DNA from: Isoetes taiwanensis
Lineage: Eukaryota; Streptophyta; Lycopodiopsida; Isoetales; Isoetaceae
Assembly (NCBI GenBank): GCA_021234155.1
Contig: JAJEKV010000162.1
Span: 814,170-878,169, forward strand
DNA length: 64,000 nucleotides
Direction of reading: 5' to 3'
Shown here one piece after another: positions 11,241 to 23,277 of this stretch. Below the pieces are notes generated by a model that did not search any database, was not told the DNA's origin, and saw only the letters and a program-made list of their open reading frames with translations. Position numbers and translations under genes: made by a program. Positions within the stretch are counted from its first letter, which is position 1, and the number at the start of each line of letters is the position of its first letter.

Positions 11241-11919
11241 AAAAATGTAAAATTGTTCCCGTGCTCTCATCTCATTGCTTTCGCGGGATCGCGGCCCTTT
11301 CTTTTTCCACAAGCAATCCGGTCATGCTCGGTTCGACCCTTTCTTGCTTTGCAAGCAACCTTCAAGCAAGCCCTAAAATCCGGCCCTCAAGCAGCCGAAT
11401 GAGCGCCCCTATTCTTGCAGGACCTGCGGATCCTCTTCTCTTTCTTCGGCTCCTCTTACATGCGGTTTGCCACGTTTTTTTCGCGGCTGGATTCGCGCCA
11501 TAGCCCGGCCGGTTATGCTTTTGCGGTGGAAACGTTTATTTACGTTTTGATCTTTCGCATTTTGTTGGGTTTACGTGTAGCGAGGCTTATGAAGGTCTGA
11601 TGTTTGTTTCTCTTGCTTAATCCATCTAAACAATCCCTAAGGCATTTTTTCTTCTTCTTTGATTTCAAGCTTTACTTAATCCTCCTTTCTTTTGCGAGTC
11701 CTCGTTCGCGATGGAATTGATCTGTCGCGACATATGCTCTAATTCTTGCTCTCCTTTCCACCTTTTCAATCTGCACAAAACGAAGCATTTTCCAAAACAC
11801 CATCTTCGGCGTGGTTGATATTCCTAGCGATCACGTATGCATATCATAAACCCAATTCAGATTTCCCATTTCGTCATCCGACAAAAAAACCACGATTTGT
11901 TTTTTCAAATGATCTTCAC
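11241..11919. other. C/T-rich stretch, no recognised gene
   Basis: The plus strand is rich in CTT/TCT runs and holds two overlapping 60-80 residue frames (11261-11503, 11415-11600) with no recognisable motif. It lies downstream of the minus-strand MIZ1 fragment and may be its degraded C-terminal end or unrelated filler. Confidence 0.35.
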
Positions 11920-12002
11920 CTATGTCTTGCTATGGGCTGCCGCCCAAAGCAGAGGGTGGGTTACGTGAGCAAAAAGGGCGAAGAAAAGGTTCAATGTACG
12001 TA

Positions 12003-12428
12003 AGGATGTTCGGTTTACGGCTCTCATATACATAAGTTCACCGTCTGGACCTTCTTCACCCATAGGCGTAACTTCCGGCCCCATAGAAACAAATTGAACC
12101 AAGCTTAAAATCCTCATGTCTCGCTTGAAGTCAATCTTCTAATGGCATAGCCAGCCTTTCTTCCATTGCAATACATAGTCCATAAATTTTCTTGGAAAAG
12201 CTTACCCCTGGTTGGAGATTTTTCACATTCCAGGGCTATTCTTACCAAGCCCGATGCCATTTCTTTTACAAGAGAACATGTCGGAGTTGTAAGCTCTAAT
12301 AGAAGAACAGGGCAAGATTTAGGGTCTTCTTGCACCGCAAAATGCACATGCCCTTTTCTAAAACCATACAAAGTTCCCGTTATTTTGCTCCCCAAAGATG
12401 GTGATTCTGATGCCATTCCATGTTCCAA
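12003..12428 (-). pseudogene. MIZU-KUSSEI1-like (DUF617) gene fragment
   Basis: On the minus strand 12428-12114 reads KITGTLYGFRKGHVHFAVQ, then PVLLLELTTPTCSLVKEM, ASGLVRIALECEK, and LWTMYCNGRKAGYAIRR, in the order and spacing of the plant-specific MIZ1 domain, a family linked to root hydrotropism. A one-base frameshift near 12115 separates this from the next conserved block, SLVQFVSMGPEV and DGELMYMRA (12110-12020). After the MRA the match stops; the usual RFERVVGS-FYMMNPDG end is missing. MIZ1 genes are normally single-exon, so this is a truncated, frameshifted copy. The family call is strong; which paralogue it came from cannot be said. Confidence 0.88.
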
Positions 12429-12582
12429 TACTAGGCTTTCAATCTAACCCATTTCATCTGGTACTATTCCTCTATCCCATTCTCAGCCTTTAGTACGCTC
12501 TGATTTTTCCCAGTGAAATTCCCAATGCAACACAAATATCAGAAGCAATTGCCACAAATATTGCTTTAAAAACTGTTACTTC

Positions 12583-13163
<581 letters not shown>

Positions 13164-14905
13164 ATGAAAGAGGTAAGGATTTGTTCTTTTGTATGCTTAA
13201 CGTATTTGCTAGGCAAGGTGAGTTACATATTGAGTTGCCTATTCTGACTGTTATATTGTCCCCTTATATGAAGTGTTTTAGGCTTTGTCTGCCCCTATTT
13301 CTGGCGCATAGTTGCTTTGGTTTTGGCGCCGCGAGCTTTTAGCAGGGACACCCGGGCATGCAATTCGATTACCATGATGTTTATTTATTCAATTGAAGAT
13401 CTTGCGTAGTTGATGTATAATCTCATGAATCAGTGCACGCATTAGTATTAAGCTTGTGTAAAAAACTAGAGTTGAAGTTGTTGCAAATGGTGTTGTGCAA
13501 GGCACTTGGTCTGCCAAATGGTGAGATTCTAGATCATTTGAGCTACTGGTTCATTGTGCCTGAATTCTATCCGATTCATTTTTTTTGTCTACATACATGT
13601 CTTTGCTTCCAGTCAACCATAACAGTGGAGTTATTTTCCATTTAAAAATCAATCTCAATTTCGGATGAAGGCTTCCATCTTGGCTACCTAGCTTCCCCAG
13701 TTATTAAGTTTTCCTTTCTTTTGTAAGTTGATTCTCACCTTTGTTGCTTGAGAAATCATCAGATTGATTAAGTGCATCTGTAAAAAATATGCATGACACA
13801 CTCTATTGGTGCATTTATAACAAGATCAAAAGAAGGCTTTGCTCACAAGCACTTTGGTTAGGAACGCCATCATCCTTCACGTTAAAGGCCTTTGATGTGC
13901 CTTATAGTGGAAACTCCTCATAATCAACCAAGGTTGAATCTGCTTGAATTTAGTTTGAATCAACTCTAATTTTTTAGATCAAATGAAAAAAAAAACATTT
14001 TTGCTAAAGAACTGCATTGTTGTCCTATTCAAATTGATACCAACTTTTATTATGTGCTTATCAACAAGGCTGTATAAAGAACTAACCCATGAACTTAAAC
14101 ATTCTTATAAGCAAGGTTTTATGCAATGCACTGCGATGTTGGGCTCCCATTTTTATTGTCAAATAATTTAATAGATTGTAAGGATGGTTGAAGAACTACT
14201 ATTTTCACCATTTTAGAGCTACAAAATGGTTCGAAGAACTACAAAATGGTTTAAGAAGCCTATATTGAGAGGTTAAATAGAGCCCCAATTATTTATGTGG
14301 TAGTTGAAGAACCGAATGGAGAGGTCCATCTCAAAGTGGGGACATCATTGAGCCCATGTAAACACACCCGTATTCTTACTTATGTGTGGTAACCACATGA
14401 TTAAACATTTCTCTTGAGCTACTTTCATTGAGGTACTTGATTAAAGAATTGACATCATTTCATTGAGGTACTTGGTTAAAGAATTGACACTGTTCGGACT
14501 TATCATAATGTTCGGTAAAGAGAAATGTTCGCGGCGGCCTTGGCCGCTGCGATAAATTTCTTGTATAAGATAAACATACAAACAAATTACCAATTTGCCT
14601 CTACACACCAAACTTAATTACTAAATTACCAAATTCTTTTATTTGTTTTTGGCACCCGATGATTCCTTAAGAAGTAGTCTCAATCTTATAGGCCATTTCC
14701 TGTAGCTCATAATTATTCTCCATTGATCAAGAATGAATTTACAATGTTCTATCTATTTCTCACAAAAACTCTCCTATGAATTTCTTATGAACAGTTCCTA
14801 TCTCTATTTCTCACACAATGCTCTTATATGAACACTAAGAATGTTCTATCTAAACAACACAAGCTGCCCGGGTGTGGGGAGGGAAGCACTGCAAGCGGGC
14901 GTGAG
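13164..14905. other. Intergenic, no recognised gene; short tandem duplications
   Basis: Only short frames occur. A ~34 bp unit containing TTCATTGAGGTACTTG is doubled at about 14424-14490, and a GAAGAACTACAAAATGG motif recurs at 14215-14260. A compact GC dyad (GCGGC-GGCCTTGGCC-GCTGC) lies at about 14530-14550. No promoter element for the downstream pseudouridine synthase could be assigned with confidence. Confidence 0.4.
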
Positions 14906-14920
14906 TGACAGCAAGATCCG

Positions 14921-16907
14921 ATGCCTCTTTTAAGTAGAGAAGTCATTTGCCAGTTATTTCCTTCCACAAGGTTTTCCAATTCTGTTGTACCGAGCAAGGG
15001 TAAGAAGTCTCGTGTGTGCATCCAAAGTGAAGAGCCTGTTCCTTTAACTCCCCGTCCGACCACAATGGCTAGGTCTATAGAGCTAAAGAGGGCACTAGTT
15101 GCAGAAAAGGCAATGAAGTCAGGACCAGCCATTTCTGAGCATAATATTCTTTATGAGGATGATTGGATGTTGATCATCAACAAGCCACCAGGAATCTACT
15201 CGGGACATGTTTTGGTGTCAATACCGTACCTATGGGGCCACCCTTACTCAAGCAAGTATCCTCTGGAAGACAGGAAACTCCAAAAACCTGGTGAGACAGG
15301 TCTCTTGTTTAACCTGTGTTTTACTTAAATGCATGTTTCGTTTTCTTTGTTTTGAGGAAGTTGCATTTTCTTTTTCCTTCATACTCATCGAGAAAAAAAC
15401 CAACATTATGCCACGTCTTCAGCCTATTAACGGAGATTTGAATCGTGGATTTTAAATATAGGTCTTGTATCCATCTAAGAAACTGAATTATATCTACTAT
15501 ATGCACTCAAGAGGAATGTGGCACAGAAATCTTGCTTTTTTGGGATGGATTGGAAAGTAATTAGCTCCTGAGTCGTGCTCAAAATTTTGAGATTATACTA
15601 AATGAGGCCAATAGTGCAACTTCAGTGTCTGGTTAAAATTTGTTGTGAGCTTGCAATTTAGGATTTCTAGTCAGTAAATGGTGAACATGATCTTCGGTGT
15701 CAAGTGGCTGCAATAATATTTTTGTTTGTGACGTGTGGAAGGAGATGCTGTTGTAGATTCTTATTCATAATTGTCGAAATATAATGAATCATCAGTAAAG
15801 TGATCGCAAGCAGCGTATCTGATCAAACAGCATAGAGACCTTTTCCAGCATTATAAGTTAGTCACACTTTCCATGACCAGCCATCTGAAATCTTCTGCTA
15901 TCTCATATGGCATTCTCACATGGGTCTTCTGATGATGTTACTGGACTATTAGTGTGGTGTTAGCATACTAATAAAAAGAGATAGTTCCTCTCTAAAGGGG
16001 TCCTAATGTTGGCAAAGGATCTTTTGTATGTTTACATTGAATCTGGATATGAAATATCCAACAGCAGCAAACACGGTTTAAACGTGTCGTGATGGAGCAT
16101 ATGAACTTTTAAGTTTTATCTGCTGTTCTGCATTGGGTTAACGTTTCAAATCACCATTATCATTGTGTTTGATGGTTAGGGAAGTCATTGATAGAGCCTC
16201 ATTTACATTTGGCAAACCGGTTGGATCGCGACACAAGTGGCGTAATGGTCATCACAAAATGCAAAATAGCAGCAGGAAAACTCGTGAAGACATTCACAAG
16301 GAGATTAATAAAGAAGTCTTATGTGGCCTTATGTACTGGATCCCTTCCTGATTGGACTACAATAACTATAGAATCAGGGCACGGTCGCTCAGAACATGGT
16401 TCATGGCATGTGTATTGTAAAAAAGATGTTGGTCGACGTCTTGTAGGAGGATCAGTTGTGAAGGATATGGTAACCCAATTCACTATTTTAGGCCATGCAA
16501 GATATTCTCCTAGTTGCAGACGCATGACTAACATAATGAACAGAAGTACCAAAAGACTTATAGCTGGGGACAGTGAGACACAAAGCTTTGATTACCAAAA
16601 ACATGTAACAACACACAGCTCAATGGGAGAAAATGGATTAGATGAAATTCTGTTGAGATCTTTCCCATTAACTGGAAGAACACATCAAGTCAGACTTCAC
16701 TGCCAATTCTTGGATCTGCCTCTTAAGGGTGACGTAAAGTATGGTGGTGTAGTATATTTTAATGGGATCCATAGTAACTGCCATGCTCTACATGCCGAAA
16801 TGCTGGACTTTGAGCATCCAATTACGTCCAAGCAGATACAAATCTCTGCCCCTCTACCAAAATGGGGTGATGACTTCAGGATCATACCTTGTTTTCCAGA
16901 ACGATAG
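14921..16907 (+). CDS. RNA pseudouridine synthase (RluA/RluD family), two exons
   Basis: This is the only intact protein gene I can defend. Exon 1 is 14921-15290 and exon 2 is 16180-16907, separated by an 889 bp intron with GT at 15291 and AG at 16178-16179. Joined, they give 1098 bases in frame, or 365 residues plus stop. An in-frame TGA at 14906 lies before the first ATG, which supports this start. Landmarks are LYEDDWMLIINKPPG in exon 1, the family's N-terminal catalytic-core motif; LANRLDRDTSGV at residues 134-145, where Asp139 is the expected catalytic aspartate; FPLTGRTHQVRLHC near 285-298; and CHALHAEMLDFEHP at 324-337. The enzyme isomerises uridine to pseudouridine in RNA. It resembles plant RNA pseudouridine synthase 1-type proteins, but the target RNA and compartment cannot be read from the sequence. 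The first 60 residues hold no clear domain and could be an organelle-targeting leader. Confidence 0.85.
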
Positions 16908-16976
16908 GCTGGGCGCTTTTAAGCTTTCTTGCATTTTTTGCAAAAAGCGTATCTTAGTGAATTGATTTTTCTCACT

Positions 16977-17155
16977 AACATTGGATTACTAAAAGTTCAA
17001 AAATTTTACCACCAGTTAGTGAGCAAGATGACAGTGTACAATTATAGGATTGATATGAATTGGTCTCTTTCGTCAACATTGGATTATCAAAAGTTCAGAA
17101 TTTTTACCACTTTGTTACTCAAAGAGATGACAGGGTGCACTTATAGGATTGATAA
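16977..17155. repeat. Tandem duplication, ~98 bp period
   Basis: A block beginning AACATTGGATTA and ending TTATAGGATTGATA occurs at 16977-17055 and again at 17075-17153, with about a tenth of positions changed. It lies just after the pseudouridine synthase stop codon, probably in its 3' flank. Confidence 0.7.
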
Positions 17156-17239
17156 AAGACAACTAAACAAATCTAATCTTTTTGGTTTTCACTTGCAAAA
17201 AAATCTAGATTGCTTATGCTACGTTTGAGTCTAGATATA

Positions 17240-17753
17240 TGTTATGATTCTAACCTAAAATCCAGACATCAAGGGTGAAGCCGGTCTATGTAGAGAGACC
17301 AAGGGATCTGTGGCCAGGTGATTTGTCTGATCAGTCTGAGTTACGCTTTGTGTACTCAGAGGGCAGAGGGCGCCAAATATTAAATGTGTACACAAGAATG
17401 GTATTAGGAAGGTCAATGCCCTAATACGGTATTAGGATGGTAAAAGCCCTAATGCAACGTATGTATTGGGAGTCATGACCCCAATCATATGCTGTCTTTG
17501 TGTGTCACCAAAAAGGTGAAAGCCAAAGGCAGAAGGAGGAGGTAAAAGGGGAACTAGATCTATTTAAAGAAGGGCTTTTATGGAGGAAGGGACGTCACAT
17601 TCAAGGAGTTTTTCCTCTTGCTATGCCCTGTGCTAGTTCCTAGCTCGATGGGTGATTCATTGGTTGGATCTATGGTTGGGAGGCGAGACCTTCACCTCTT
17701 TCAGTCACCTAGGTTCTGTGTGGACAATGAGATTTCCCTTGCAATTCGTAACA
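17240..17753 (+). repeat. Left (5') LTR of the chromovirus
   Basis: 514 bp, starting TGTTATGATTCTAACC and ending AATTCGTAACA. It matches the right LTR along its length with substitutions and several small indels; for example, a 12-15 base segment near 17360 is missing from the right copy. The divergence implies an old insertion. TATTTAAAG at 17560-17570 could be the promoter TATA element. Confidence 0.93.
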
Positions 17754-17840
17754 GTGGTGCTTTCACTGAGAGCTTTTTGAGCTGGTGTACGGAGGCAAGA
17801 TGATGAAGCTAGCTGAGATGTTGAGCGTGGTGTAAGCGAG

Positions 17841-19241
17841 GTGAAGAGCAGGGTTGGTTTTGAGAATTTGGAACGAGGTAGTTCTTCACGTACTAAAGCT
17901 AAACATCGAAAAGTAAAGTTTGCACCGCAAGAGTCAGCCAAGGAGCTTACCAAAGAGTTTACCAAGGAGGATCGTGTAGACTCTGTGGTGGTGCAGATGC
18001 TTCAGAAGCTAGCTGACAGCTTAAGTACATATACTTGAGTGCAGTATACTTGGTGGAGCTAGGAATAAGGGCAAAGGATGGCATAAAGATGATTCCTCGG
18101 ACAGTGAGGAGTCTAGAAGAACACCACCATGAAGCCCTCCAAAAGATGATTCGCCTAATGGGAGATGACGGTTCTAGTGATTTCGAGAGTGACCACAAGA
18201 AGAAAAAGAAGAGTAAATTGCAAATGCCTAAGGATCCAAAGGAAGTCCTTGATTTTCTTTAAGGGAGAACGTGATGGAACCACATTGCTGCAATGGTTGA
18301 TGAAGATGAACGACTTCTTCAAAGAACCCATACATAGCAAAAAAAAAACTATATTGGACAAAGTTCCAATTAAAAGGTGAACCGGTGTTGTGGTGGTCCC
18401 GAGTGATGAAGGAGGAAGAGTCGGAAGGATATCCTATGAAGACATGGGAATGTATGGTAAAGATCCTGAGAAAAGAGTTTATGCCGGACGATTATGAGGA
18501 TACCTTGAAAGATCAGTGGCAGACATTGCGGCAGGCAGGTACGGGATGAGACAAGGTACGGGATGAGACAGTGAAAGACTTCATTAGTTGTTTCAATGAA
18601 CTTTTGAGTCTCCTGCCAGGAATCTCTTCTCATGTTAAGCATATTGGTTTCAATACAACATTGCGGAGGGAATTATCATCCTAGGTTAAGTTATTGCGTC
18701 CTAAGACTCTGCAGCATGCTAGGACAGTGGCATTGTCGATGGAGAATGATGCCAAAATGAAAGCGGGATATAAGGATTTTCGGAAAGGTGGTACAAATTA
18801 AAGGATTCCTCAAAGGACACTTCAAAGGTGGTTGTTAGCAGCACCGAGGTCTCTAGCACCGAGGTCTCTGACCGGACCACACCAACGCAGGGGTCGGTTT
18901 TTTCACATCTGAGGAAACTAAAATCCTTCAATTGCTACAAGTGCAGTCGTCCAGGGCATCTTGCTAGGGACTGCATACACGAGGATAAGCGGGCACGTGG
19001 AGGGGAGGATTCACGATCTCGAGGTGGCGATAAGAGTGATAAAGATGATGCCAAAGCTCTAGTGAGGGCTTTTAGAGCTCGAGTAAAATCTTCTGAAATG
19101 GAACTGGAAATGGAGGACACCACAAGCAGTGACGATGAAAGTCATGATCTGTTACTGTTTGATGGATCTGTGAGGAATCGCCCTATCATTGTGCAATTGG
19201 ATAACGGTTCCCATGGCTTAATCTCTGAGGCGTTAGTGTAG
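17841..19241 (+). pseudogene. gag: gag (and start of protease) of the chromovirus
   Basis: Gag is spread over several frames. Basic N-terminal pieces are at 17841-18262. The gag core follows at 18250-18760 (GTTLLQWLMKMNDFFKEP, WWSRVMKEEE, KTWECMVKILRKEFMP, LPGISSHVKHIGF), with a frameshift near 18370 and a short tandem duplication of GTACGGGATGAGACA at about 18540. The zinc knuckle CYKCSRPGHLARDC (C-X2-C-X4-H-X4-C) is at 18933-18974. The frame continues into the protease, where the expected active-site D-S/T-G reads LDNGSHGLISEAL (about 19195-19240), with Asn in place of Ser/Thr, and then a TAG stop. Confidence 0.85.
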
Positions 19242-19439
19242 AAGCTGGGATTGCCCACTGTTCATTTTCAGGATAGGCACGTGGCACGAATCTATACCAA
19301 CATGTTTGGATCATGTTCAGCAAAGGTGTTACATCAGCCTTTCGCCATGGGAGTATATGCAAATGCGCGAACTTTTCAGGTGGTTCCCAACCTAAGAAAT
19401 GTGGATATTGGGCATACCTTGGTGGCGAGACTTTGATCC

Positions 19440-22400
19440 AGTGGTCAATTATAAAACCTTGGTTGCACGGATATTAAGTCCAAAAACCTATTTCACAAGT
19501 GGGACATGCAGCAATTAAACGTTGTTTGCGAAAGGGCCCATTGCACGTCTGCCTTGTCTACGTATTTTCCAGCAAGAGACATAAGTGTCTGAATTAGATG
19601 CAAAATGGTTGGAGGTTTTACACAAGTATGATGATCTGTTTCATGATGATGTAGTCACATTACCCCCTTGTAGGCCAGAAGATCATAAGATTGATCTAGA
19701 ACCAGGAACTACGCCTATTGCTAGGGTGCCATATCGTCTTTCTCCAGCAGGTCAATGAGAGGTTGAGAAGCAAATTTCGAAGTTGCTGGATCGTGGCTTG
19801 ATACAAGAGAATAGTTCACCTTATGGCGCTCCAGTTATACTTGTTACCAAAAAGGACGGCACGTTCAGGATGTGTATTGTTTACAGAGCTCTCAACAAGG
19901 CCACAATTAGAAATAAATATCCTGTGCCAAAGGTGGATGATCTTCTGGATCGTTTCCGAGGTGCCAAGATCTTCAGCAAAATAGATCTCAAATCTGAGTA
20001 TCACCAGGTACGAGTCTTTGAGTCTAACATCCTAAAAGCTGTTTTCAGAACAACTTTTGGTCATTTTGAGTTCCTTGTGATACCCTCTGGTCTTACTAAT
20101 GCGTTAGCCACCTTCTGTCGTATGATGAGTCAGATCTTGCGTCCTTTTCTTGGACACTTTATAGTAGTTTTTTCTTGATGATATCCTCATTTATAGCCAC
20201 ATGGAAGGGGAGCATATTGAACATTTAGGTCAAGTCTTAGCCGCACTACATGCTAATAAGTTGTTTATTAAAAACAAAGTTTCTCTTTGAGACACGTATC
20301 GAATATCTTGGTCACATCATGTCAGCAACTGGTATTCATGTAGATCCAGCTAAAGTCAAGGTTGTCAAGGATTGGCTATTCCTCATAATATTACAGATGT
20401 GCAATATTTTTTGGGCTTATGCAGTTATTATAGACGCTTTGTTCGGTATTTTGCCCAGATTGCTTTGCCCTTGACTCGACTGCTACGGAAAGAAACTATC
20501 TTTTATTGAGATAGGCCACAACAGGTTGTCTTCGAGCATTTGAAGCACAGGTTGATATCGGCCCTAGAGTTGTAGCTATCGGATTTTGATGCGCAAATTT
20601 TCATTTGTTGCACAGATGCTAGTGGATCCTCTATTGGTGCCGTCTTAGAACAAAATAAGCATCCCATTGCTTTTGAAAGTCGTAAATTGAATCCGACTAA
20701 GCTCAAATACACAGTCTATGAAAAAGAATTACTCGCTTTGTTCATGCCCTTAAGATATGGAAGCATTATCTAATGGGATCCTGTTTTGAGATCAAAATGG
20801 ATCAGCAGAGCATACAATTCCTTCTTACACAAGCTTCAGCAACCCTCGTCAAATTAAATCGGCAGAATATTTACAACGATTTGGAGTGGATAAGATCCAG
20901 TATTTATCATTCTGCAGATGTGGAAAAGTTGCAGATGCATTGAGCAGACGGCCTGTTCCTTCACACCATTCCATTATTCAGGTGAATAATTTTTCCACTT
21001 GGACAGAACGCACATTACGGGCCATGAAAAATGAATATGAAGGTGATTCAGAGTTTAGCGAAATATGGTTGCTGTTCAATGAAAGTCAAAGCAGAGTAGT
21101 TGACAATCATTACATTCGGATGGGATACTTATTCCACAATGATTGTTTGTGCGTAACGAAGAACTTTTGTGATATTGTGTTGAAAGAATGTCATGAAGTT
21201 CCAACGGCAAGGCACAGAGGTATATTTAATACTCTTGATATGGTAACTAGACACTTTTATTGGGATTCACTTAAGAGTGATGTGATCACATTTGTGGAAA
21301 GATGTGTAACCTGTCAGAAGACAAAAGATTCACACGCCAAGACTCTTGGGTTGATCATGGTATTGTGTATGCCTGAAAAACCTTTCCAGCATGTGACTAC
21401 GGATTTTGTTTCCGTACCACGTAGTCTCCAGGGCAATGATCAAGTCTGGATTATTGTGGACAGGTTCAACAAGTATGCCATATTCATTCCTTGTAAGAGG
21501 TCCCTGAAAGCATCTACGGCTGCAACACTTTCCTTAAGGAAGTGTTCAAAAATCATGGACTCCTTGAGATGATTATATCAGATCGGGATTCAAAATTTTG
21601 TAGTAAGTTCTGGCGTGCATTAGTCTTGGAACAAAGTTGCAGTTCTCCACTGCTTTTCATCTCCAAACTGATGGGCAGTTGAGGTACCTCATAGAACATT
21701 ACTGTCTATCAGGATAGGTTCGGTACGTACGCAATTAAAAATTCCGACGTAGAAAGTAAAAAAAATACGTATTTTATTGTTTAAAATGTATTTCACGTAT
21801 TTTTCTCTCGCCAGCCGGGAAAAAAAAATTTGCCTATGCAGAATCTTCTAAACTACGTACGCGAAAAAACTTCACGCATGCGATTTTAATAAAACCGTGG
21901 CACAAATTTGAAATTTGAATTTCGCGTACGAGGTTTTCACTGTTTCGCATACGTGGTTTTTAATAAAACCGCGACACAAATTTGAAATTTGAATTTCACG
22001 TACGACGTCTTCACTGTTTCGCGTATGCGCAAGTTTTTTTGCGTACGCGAAACATTGAAAACCGCGTACGCGAAAAGTCAGCGTTTTTTTTTTTTCCGCG
22101 TATGCGATTTATGCTCTTTTGCGTAAGCGAGTTGTTTCGCGTACGGAAAACAGCATAAATCGCGTACGCAAAAAAAAATGTGGAAAAAAAAAAGGAAAAA
22201 TACGCGATTTTTATTGTTTCGCGTACGCAAAACAACTTTCGTATACGTGGAACAATGAAAACCCATACAATGAACAATTTCTTTTTCTCGTTCCCATTTT
22301 TCACTGTTTTGCGTAAGCGCTTTAGTTCTTTTCGCGTATGCGAAAATCTTCCAATGCCGGAATTGTTTTTTGCCGTATTTTTTACATATTATATGGTAAA

Positions 22401-22800
22401 TTTGTGTCGTACCATACGAATAATACGTATTGCATATAAAATATATGGAGTATTGGACCTATCCCTACTGTCTTACAGAGTTATGTCCATGAGTACATAG
22501 AGGAATGGGAGAGTTATTTACCTATGGTTCAGTTCGTATACAATATGGCAACACATTCAATAACGAAGTTAGTGCCCTTCCAAATTGTTCAAGGTCGGCT
22601 GCCACCAACACGAATGATCAAAGTGGCTGAAGGTGTGATGGAAGCAGACAAGGTGGCACAGGACATGGATCAGGTATTAGGGGAAGTTCGTTCTTCAATA
22701 GAAGCGGCCCAAGAGAAGTATGCTGCTACTGCAAATCGGAGAAGACGGGAAGTGCAATATGAAGTAGATGACTGGGTTTTTGTGTGTGTTATTAAGGAGC
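19440..22800 (+). pseudogene. pol: pol (RT, RNase H, integrase) of the chromovirus
   Basis: Reverse transcriptase: [20 protein letters not shown] and [49 protein letters not shown] lie in one frame (19783-20178). The catalytic FLDDILIYS follows only after a frameshift in a T run at about 20168-20173. RNase H: CCTDASGSSIGAVLEQNKHP and YEKELLAL (20600-20745). Integrase: the N-terminal zinc region ends in CVTCQK (21305-21320), the core has TTDFV, VDRFNKYAIFIPC and ISDRDSKF (21395-21600), and the HLQTDGQ region is at 21655-21680. A 755 bp insertion then splits it, and it resumes at 22478 with HEYIEEWESYLPMVQFVYN. Several frameshifts and stops are present throughout. Confidence 0.9.
21711..22465. 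mobile_element. 755 bp non-autonomous DNA transposon (Mutator- or hAT-like)
   Basis: The integrase is interrupted by a segment with short terminal inverted repeats: it starts AGGATAGGTTC and ends GGACCTATCCC. The flanks carry TACTGTCT at 21700-21707 and 22466-22473, a perfect 8 bp duplication that extends to 9 of 11 matches (21700-21710 versus 22466-22476), which makes the inverted repeats start exactly at the element ends. The interior encodes nothing recognisable. It holds about fifteen copies of a CGCGTACGCG-like palindrome and a ~76 bp tandem duplication at about 21890-22035. An 8-11 bp duplication fits Mutator-like elements best; hAT is the alternative. Confidence 0.85.
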
Positions 22801-22801
22801 G

Positions 22802-23251
22802 ATGACGCCTGATAGGAAGAAGTATAAGTTGCTGAAAAGGAATTATGGTTCATTTCGGATAATCGAGAAGATTAATAGTAATGCATACAGATTTGAACTT
22901 CTGCCACAATGGAAGATACATAATGCATTCAACATTGAGTACTTGAGATCATTCAAAGGAATTAATCCACAATTGTTACCTGTTGAAGCAGAACCGGAAT
23001 TGGAGGAGGCTGAACTTGTGTTTGTTCTAGAAATGATTGTTCAGCATAAAGGAAAGGGACAACAGATGCGGTATCTGGTTAAGTACCTCAATGCGCCACA
23101 TACAGAAGCTGAATGGCAGAAAGAAGAATACTTCCATGACTATTCTTCTTTCTTGGAAGCTTACAGGGAAGTTTATCTGCGTTCTGAATGTGGAAGTTCT
23201 ATTCTATATGAAGCAGGTCCATCTGGAACGATTGGGAGTTCCAACAACTGA
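22802..23251 (+). pseudogene. Integrase C-terminus with chromodomain
   Basis: The frame at 22802-23251 reads KLLKRNYGSFRIIEKI, AYRFELLP, IHNAFNIEYLRSF, the usual GPF/Y-like C-terminal integrase segment. It is followed by VLEMIVQHKGKG, MRYLVKYLNA, TEAEWQKEEYF at about 23020-23130, a chromodomain in its normal place at the end of pol. This assigns the element to the chromovirus lineage, whose chromodomain can direct insertion to marked chromatin. The frame is open to a TGA at 23249 but is separated from the upstream integrase by a stop at 22803. Confidence 0.85.
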
Positions 23252-23277
23252 GGTTAGTTGTCTTTACCTTGGTGGGC

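Noticed and set aside
14530-14550. GC dyad GCGGC-GGCCTTGGCC-GCTGC compared with a similar string near 46853
   Set aside because: Only about 20 bases are alike and the flanks differ, so a shared element cannot be claimed.
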